Shown: positions 44,101 through 53,100 of the stretch, one piece after another
Layout: every line of letters starts with the position of its first letter
Position numbering within the stretch: the first letter of the stretch is position 1
DNA from: Sinotaia quadrata
Lineage: Eukaryota > Mollusca > Gastropoda > Architaenioglossa > Viviparidae
Length of the DNA stretch: 64,000 nt
Assembly: GCA_028829895.1 (NCBI GenBank)
Contig: CM054181.1
Coordinates: 9,509,001 to 9,573,000, forward strand
Reading direction: 5' to 3'
The notes under the pieces: model-generated
The model's input: the letters and a program-made list of their open reading frames with translations, nothing else
Database searches by the model: none
What the model was told of the DNA's origin: nothing
Translations under genes and position numbers: made by a program

Positions 44101-47100
44101 CTGTTGAAGAGTATAATGCATTACAGTGAGGTTTGGAGAGATAGTGTTGAGGAGTATAATGCATTACAGTGAGGTTTGGAGAGATAGTGGTGTTGAGGAG
44201 TATAATGCATTATAGTGAGGTTTGGAGAGATAGTGGTGTTGAAGAGTATAATGCATTATAGTGAGGTTTGGAGAGATAGTGCTGTTGAAGAGTATAATGC
44301 ATTACAGTGAGGTTTGGAGAGATAGCAGTGTTGAGGAGTATAATATATTACAGTGAGGTTTGGAGAGATAGTGGTGTTGAGGAGTATAATGTATTACACT
44401 GAGGGTTGGAGAGATAGTGGTGTTGAAGAGTATAATGCATTACAGTGAGGTTTGGAGAGATAGTGCTGTTGAAGAGTATAATGCATTACAGTGAGGTTTG
44501 GAGAGATAGCAGTGTTGAGGAGTATAATATATTACAGTGAGGTTTGGAGAGATAGTGGTGTTGAGGAGTATAATGTATTACACTGAGGGTTGGAGAGATA
44601 GTGGTGTTGAGGAGTATAATATATTACAGTGAGGGATGGAGAGTTAGTGGTGTTGGGGAATATGCTGAAATGAGAATAGAAGGGATAGTGGTGTTGAGGA
44701 TTATAATTCACCATTGTGAAGATAAAGAGGATAATGAAAGCAAGGAACATAATGAAATATAGTAAGGGTAGAAGTGATAATGGTGAAGAATATACTGCAT
44801 TTTGGCAAGGATGTATGCGATGGTGGTGAAGAATATATTGCACTATGGTGAAGGTGGAAGGGGTAGCATTGGTAAGGAATATACTGCACTATATTGAGGA
44901 TAAAGGAATATGGTGGTGAGCATTATATTGTGCTATAGTGAGGATAGAAGGCTTACTGATAGTGATATTGCACTGTAGTAGGATTGAAGGCTTACTGATA
45001 GTAAGAAATATATTGCACTAGTGAAGATAAAAGTGTAGAGGTGGTGATGAATATACTGCATTATATTGAGGGTAAAGATATATTGATGTGAAGAATACAT
45101 TGCACTAGTGAGGATAGAAGGATAGTGGTGGTGAGGAATAATATAATGCATTATAGTGAGGATAAAAGGGATAGTCATGATGAAGAAATATTCTATTGAT
45201 AGTGAGGTCAGAAAAGGATAGTAGGGTGAGGAATAAATAGTGTTGTAAGTGAGGTCAAGAGGAATAATTTTGGTGAGGAATAAATAGTGTTGTAAGTGAG
45301 GTCAAGAGGAATAATTTTGGTGAGGAATAAATAGTGTTGTAAGTGAGGTCAAGAGGAATAATTTTGGTGAGGAATAAATAATGTTGTAAGTGAGGTCAAG
45401 AGGAATAATTTTGGTGAGGAATAAATAGTGTTGTAAGTGAGGTCAAGAGGAATAATTTTGGTGAGGAATAAATAGTGTTGTAAGTGAGGTCAAGAGGAAT
45501 AATTTTGGTGAGGAATAAATAATGTTGTAAGTGAGGTCAAGAGGAATAATTTTGGTGAGGAATAAATAATGTTGTAAGTGAGGTCAAGAGGAATAATTTT
45601 GGTGAGGAATAAATAATGTTGTAAGTGAGGTCAAGAGGAATAATTTTGGTGAGGAATAAATAATCCTTGAAGATTGTTGAGGAAGAGACAGGAAAATTGT
45701 GACACCCCCCCCCCCCAACCAATACTTTGACTGACTTCATAAGGAATAGTTATAATGAGCAAAAGATGTCATTTTATAAAGAGGTCATAAGGAATAGTTA
45801 TAATTAGCAAAAGATGTCATTTTATAAAGATGTCATAGGAATAGTTATAATGAGTAAAAGATGTCATAAGGAATAGTTAAAATGAGTAGAAGTATTGGCA
45901 ATGTGGCCATAAGGAATATCTATAATGACTTAAAGAATATTTCCACTGAGGTCAAAAGGAATAGTTAAAATAAGTAACAGTATTGATAGTGAGGTCATAA
46001 GGAATAGTTATAATGAAACAGTACTGGCACTTAATTCAGAAGAAAAAAATGGTGATGAAAATCAGCAGTATTTGCAAAGAGGAAAGAGTTGATCATAGGA
46101 AATAAAGCCTATATGGTCCTCATTTAGTTATTTATTGAGAGTGATGATAGAAAATTAGACTTACATGTACTGTACAGTCATTTACTGAGAATCATGCTTC
46201 TTGATTTACTTCAGAGAAAGGGAGATAATTATCTGTTTGCTGAAATAATTCATTAATGGATGTGAAGTTGCATAAATTCAGCTTTGCTAAGGGAGGTCAG
46301 TTATAATTTTTTTTTTTTTAAGGCTTAAGTGAAGGTTTATCAATTATGGCTATACACTGTACATAAGTAAGTTAATCATGGCTATACAATGTTTATGGGT
46401 AAGTTAATCATGGCTATACATCATACATGAATAAGTTAATCATGGCTATACATTGTTAAGTTAATCATGGCTCTACATTCTACATAGGCGAGTTAATCAT
46501 GGCTATATATTATACATGGGTAAGTTAATCATGGCTGTACATTGTACATGGGTAAGTTAATTATGTTCTGCATTATACATGGGTTAAGTTAATCATGGTT
46601 CTAAATTGTACATGGGTAAGTTAATCATGGCTATACATTGTACATGGGTAAGTTAATCATAGGTATACATTGTATATGGGTAAGTAATTCAATTTTTCAT
46701 CTGTGCTTTGAATGTATTAGGCTACACATTCATTATCTGTACATGGGAAGATTAATCATTCAAGTTGTTTTGACGATAGATACATTTTGGATGGCTACCC
46801 AATGACCAAGAGACAAGTAGAGTTGATGACAGACAGAAGCATCATACCCGTACGTGTCATTGTCTTGGACCTTGACAGTCGGGAAGTAATGGTGCGTGGT
46901 GCCAAGGACAGATTTTCACCAACTAGGTAAGTTAGTAACATAATGTTAGTGAGCGTGATGTTTATTGACATCTATAGACAGCAACAGTTTAATATTACTA
47001 AGTGTAATGATGTTTATTTACATCTACAGACAGCAACAGTTTAATATTACTAAGTGTAGTGATGTTTATTGACATCTATAGACAGCAACAGTTTAATATT

Positions 47101-50100
47101 ACTAAGTGTAATGATGTTTATTGACATCTATAGACAGCAACAGTTTAATATTACTAAGTGTAATGATGTTTATTGACATCTATAGACAGCAACAGTTTAA
47201 TATTACTAAGTGTAGTGTTTATTGGAATCATAAACAGCAAAAGTGTAATATTAGTGAGCTTGCTGTTTATTAACATGTTTAAATAACAGTAGTGTAATGT
47301 TTGCTAGTTTAGTGTTTATTGACACTATAAATAGCAATAAAATAATGTTAGTGAATATGGTGTTCAGAGCAGCAACGGTTAGTGAAAACAGTTTTAAATT
47401 TTTAGATCAATAAAATTTTCTTTGCTCTCTGAAATGTCTTTATACAATAAAGTTTTAAGTAATAAGTTATGATTCTTAATGCAATACTAACTGGCAGACA
47501 TTAAAATTGTAAAAAGTAAGAATGTATTGTGAATAATTAAAAAAATATTTTTAAAACATAGCACTAAACCTAATGAAATTTATACAAGGGCATTGTGTAA
47601 GCTTTATATATGGATGACACAAAAAAACCCACAAACCAAAGTCAAAATAATGTCTTGAGCATGTTTGATTCCAATCCATTGAGACATCAGAGGTGTCTTT
47701 CATCATTAGTCTTATGACTTTTATGAATTTAATAGTGGAGCTATTTTCATGTGTTACAATGAGAGATTTAGTTCTTGGCTGTAGTGGTTGAATTTTTGCA
47801 CCAAAATAAAAAGTCTTTGAAAGTCTTGGCAAACATTTTAATGTTATTTGAAAGAACACAAGGTTTTGTAACATTACTCGCCTTTTGTTTTACATTAACC
47901 ATTTAATTATTAGACTATAGGGTTTTTACTCACAGATCTAAACACTCATTTGCCTGGATGTCAACATTAATTCCTTTATAGCTGTACTGTGATTTGATGT
48001 AATGAGGAAATATTTTAATGACCAACTCATGTTTTACTGGTGTTTTCTTTTCCAAAGGGTTCTGCCCCTAAATGATAGTGTCCCAGTTCTGCACACAAAA
48101 CTTCTTGCCTACCAGAAAATGGTGGAGGATGTGATAGATTGGTACAAGAATGAACACATGAATGTGGTGTCTGTAGATGCTTCACAGTCCAAGTGGAGAG
48201 TGATGGATTTTGTGCTGGAGGCAATGCGAGGCGCAGTGCAGCAAATACAGACCTACTTGTATCGAATTGATCAAGGTAAGGGTGCTTGAGAACAAGGTGA
48301 GGTGTGTTTGAGACTAAGGTGAGTTTGTTTGAAAACATAAAGGTGAGGTCTGTTTGAGACAAAAGATAGGTGTTGGAGAACAAGATGATAATGTGCCTAC
48401 GAATAAGGAGGATATGTAAGATAAGGTGAAGTAATTTGAAAAGTTGTGTTTTGAGAATAAGATATATCTGAGAACAAGGTGATATGTTTTAAGAATGAAG
48501 ATATTTTGGGGAGTTAGTTTGTAAATATGTGTTTTGAGAATAATGAGATATACTTGAGAACAAGATGAGGTTGTATAAGAATAATTGGAAACAAGGTGAG
48601 AGTAGTATGAAAGCTATGTCTGAGAATAAGGTGAGATGTGTTTGAGAATAAGGGGGATATTTAGGACCAAGGAGAGGTATTTTGAAAGATGTCTTTTGAG
48701 AATATGGAGATATGTTTTGAGAGCAAGGTGAGGTGTGTTTAAGAATAAGGAGGATATTTGGAAACAAGGTGAGATAGTTTGAAAAGAAGTGTTTGAAAAT
48801 AAGGTGAAATGTGTTTGAGAACAATGTGAGAATGTTTGACAATAAAACCAATAAAGTCAGAATTCTGAAAACAAGGCTGGATGCATTTGAAGACCAGATG
48901 AACTGCATTAAAGTAAGGTGAAATTGTTTAAGAGCAAGTGGTATGTGTTTGAAAACAAAGATGATCTGTTTAAACACAATTTGAGATATATCTGAAAACA
49001 ACCATGAGACATATTAAAAAACAGGGTAAGATGTGTTTGAAAGCAAGATGAGATATATGTGAAAACACTTTGAATTGTATTTGGCAGCAAGATTTCATAC
49101 ATAATAATGCAAGGTAAGTTTTTTTTGAAAGCAAGGTGAGTTTTGCTTGTAAAAGTAAAATAAGGTGAGATGTGTTAAGTACAAATTCAAATATCATTCA
49201 GGTAAGGTCATATATTTTGAGGAGGGGAGATTGTTTTGGTCAGATGCATTTGAGAATGGATTCAGATATGAATGCTAAGGTTTTTGCTGTTGAGAGTGAT
49301 GTTATTTAAGTTGAGAATGAGATGTTGTTTTTTTGAACATTTGATCAGAAGTGTATGAAAATGTTATAAGTTGAGAATGAGGTAAGTTGTGTATGAACAT
49401 TTGAACATTTGATCAGAATTGTATGAAAATAAGGTCAAATATATTTGAAAGTGAAGTCAGATAGGTTTGAGATTAAGGTCAGATTGGGTTTATAAATGAG
49501 GTCAATGTGGGTGAGAACAAGGTCAATGTGGGTGAGAACAAGGTCAAATGTGTTTGAGACTAAGACCAGATTGGGTTTATACATGAGGTCATGGTCACAT
49601 GTGTTTGAGATTAAGGCCAGATTGGGTTTATACATGTGGTCATGGTCAAATGTGTTTGAAAATGTCAGATGTATTCAAAAGTGAAGTCAGATATGTTTGA
49701 AACTAAGGCCAGATTGGATTTATATATAAGTTCAATCTCAAAGTCAAATGTGTTTGAAAATTAGGTCAGTTGTATTCAAGAGCATCAGATGTGTTTGACA
49801 GTCAGCCTTGTTAAAGATCAAGAGTGAGGACGTGTACTACACATTTTTCTGTGCTGTGTGTTAGTTGAGACAATATATAAAATAAAGAAATATTCTGCAG
49901 GAAAGGTAGCACTTTATTTCATTGCACGATAGACAGCATTCATTGCAGACCTGTATTTTTTTATTTATTACTTTACTGCAGGATATTCAGCATTCATTGC
50001 AGATGTGTATTTTTTTAAATTCATTATTTCACTGCAGGATGTTCAGCATTTGTGACAGATATGTATTTTTTATTCATTATTTCACTGCAGGATATTCAGC

Positions 50101-53100
50101 ATTTGTGACAGATGTGTATTTTTTATTCATTATTTCATTGCAGGAAAGGCAGCATCCATTGCAGACATGTGTATTACTCCAAAGGAGTTCCAGCAGCGTT
50201 TAGGAGACTATGGACAATATTGTCCAGTCAGCTTAGCATTAAACCGGAAGTTAGTGGACTGCTCTACTGAACACAGTCTGAAATATGCTGCAGAGTTCAG
50301 AGGTCAGTAATGCATGTGCAAACAAAGCATCTGCACTTCATAAAATGGTTAAGAAAATCAACTTTTGCTTTGATAGTTTCTGAAGTCCTGAGACTAGCTA
50401 TGAGAGCTACATGATTGTAAGGATGGTCAGAAAAAATAACTTGAACTTTTCATTGTTTGGTGAAATCATTGTTTTCATGGTGCCCACGGATGTGTTGAGT
50501 GCACCCTTTGTGAGATACTCTGTGAGTTAAAGTGAATATTGACTAAGATAAATGTCTTGCTGAGTTTTCTTATTTATGAATTGTATGTCTCTATGTGTTG
50601 TTTTGAGTGAAGAGCCATTCAAGGCAAAGAGCTTAAGTTAAGTGAGCTTAAATGTTAATTGTCTTGAGTTTATTATATGTTAGTATGCCATGTGTCTGGT
50701 TTTGTGTGATGTGTCTTTTTTTTAGTAAGATATGTGTCCATGGAAACGAGCTGTGCCTTGTTTAATGAGATGTATTTTTTTTAAAGATCTCTTATTTCGT
50801 GAGAAGTTCCTTGCCTAATGAAATTAGTTTAATGAATCAGGCTCTTGTTTAACTAGTCAAATGTGTTGTTTACCCAGTGACTTATTTGCTGTGCCTTATC
50901 ATCTTATTTATTAAGTTGTTTGTAAAATATATATTTTTTAAATTAAAAAAATAGGAGCTGTTGGAGCTTTTAAAAATGTAAAATTACTGATTAACTATGA
51001 AGACATTTTAAGTAAACATAAGCGTGCCCAGAATCAAATCAAAACAGTTGTCTTATTTAATGTCAAATGCAATTAAAACATGTTGTAAAACACAGGATGA
51101 TTTCATGACTACAGTCTGCTTCATCCTACCTACAATCCACATTATAAGTTCATTGTTTTCCTGCTGTATGCAAAATCATTGTAGTATAAACTATTAGTAT
51201 TAAGTATACACTCATTATTTGTTCTCCTGCCTGCCAATTATGATATCCCTGTTTGTCTGGCCAAAGGTAGCAGAATAAATTAATTTTTGTCCTGCCTGCC
51301 TGCTTAATATGAAATCCATGTTTGGCTAAAGATTGAATATCATAAATGAAAAAATCCACCAATCACCTAGTTCATTCTTTGTCTTGTTACTATCTACCAG
51401 GCTACTATTACAAGTTGAAGGGAGAAAAGGAGTTAGAGATGTTTCTCAAACATCCAGAAAAGTATGTTCCACCTGAAGCACCACACAAACTGCCTCCACC
51501 AGAGCTCTTGCCACAGCGCCTGCAACCAGAGGAAATGCCACTAAAACAAGTGTATTTACAAGGTTACTGTCCTGTGACCTTCCTGGATGGCAAGTGCAGG
51601 TTGGTGTGGGCAAATCACAGTGGATAAACTTCTTCCACTTTTGTTAAATGACAGTGAATATACTTCTTTCACTCTTGTTAAATGACAGTGAATATACTTC
51701 TTTCACTCTTGTTAAATGACAGTGGATATACTTCTTTCACTCTTGTTAAATGACAGTGGATATACTTCTTTCACTCTTGTTAAATGACAGTGGATATACT
51801 TTTTTCACTCTTGTTAAATGACAGTGGATATACTTCTTTCACTCTTGTTAAATGACAGTGGATATACTTTTTTCACTCTTGTTAAATGACAGTGGATATA
51901 CTTCTTTCACTCTTGTTAAATGACAGTGGATATACTTTTTTCACTCTTGATACTGACAGCAGATATACTTCTTTCATCTATTAAATGCTAGTTGAATTTC
52001 TCATTTTATTTGATAAATGGCAGTTGACATTTTTGTTTCAGTTGTTAGATATATTTGTATCTGTCTGTTTGTGTCAGTCAGTCTGCCTTATCTACCTCTC
52101 CCCACACACAAACATATACACACAATCATACAGACAGACATACAGAATTGAACCTATTGTAATATATGGGTTTATTATATATATATATATTTTTAATAAG
52201 CTGACATTCTAAAATGAAGTAAAAAAAAATTATTATGTAGTTTAGACACAAACAAATACTTTCATTACAGATACGAGGCACTCGTGCCTGGGAACTCACA
52301 GCTGATTGTGCAGTATCGAGAAAGAACTTATTTCTTTGAGACAGAGGAAAAACTGCTAAAGTTTATGAGGTTTGTTTTAATTAGAAATGGAAAGAAGATA
52401 CCAAAATATGAATGTATTTTTATCATTTATGTGAAACATTTTCTGTCAGTAACACTAGTATTTTCAACTAAATATCTTTGAAGCAGATTATTTTATTTTA
52501 ATTTGACAAATTTGGGGCATTGTTTTATAATTGAAATAAAACTGCTGACAGATTAAAAAAAATATAGACAGGAATTAATTGTAATTTTTTCATATGAATA
52601 GAATACAGGCAGGTTTGAATAGTTTAGTCAGTATAGTCATGGCAAGTTTACACATACAGAGAATGTAAATATATTTCTTTGAAGTTTAGGCGTTGCTATT
52701 ATATTCTATGTGTGTTTGGGAGATTTTCCTATATGACTATTTTATGATAATATTATGATATAAGACAGATAATATTTGGTGTAAAATGATTTGTAGTATT
52801 GACATGAAATAGATATTAAGTGTAAAATGCTAAGAATTGTAGTATTGACATGAGATAGATAATATTAGATGGAAAATTCTATGATTTGTAGTATTTGAAA
52901 TGAGATAGGTAATATTAGGTATAAAATGCTATGATTTTTTAGTAATGACTTGAGAGATAGGTATATTAGGTGTAAAGCTACATGATATTTTTAGTTTTGA
53001 CAGGAGAGATAGGAATATTAGGTGTAAAATGCTATAATTTGTAATACTGACATGAGAGATAGGAATATTAGGTGTAAAATGCTATGATTTGTAATAGTGA

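Noticed and set aside
48489..49001. 170-codon minus-strand frame
   Set aside because: Phe/Leu/Ser-rich translation of the degenerate donor-like array; no conserved features.
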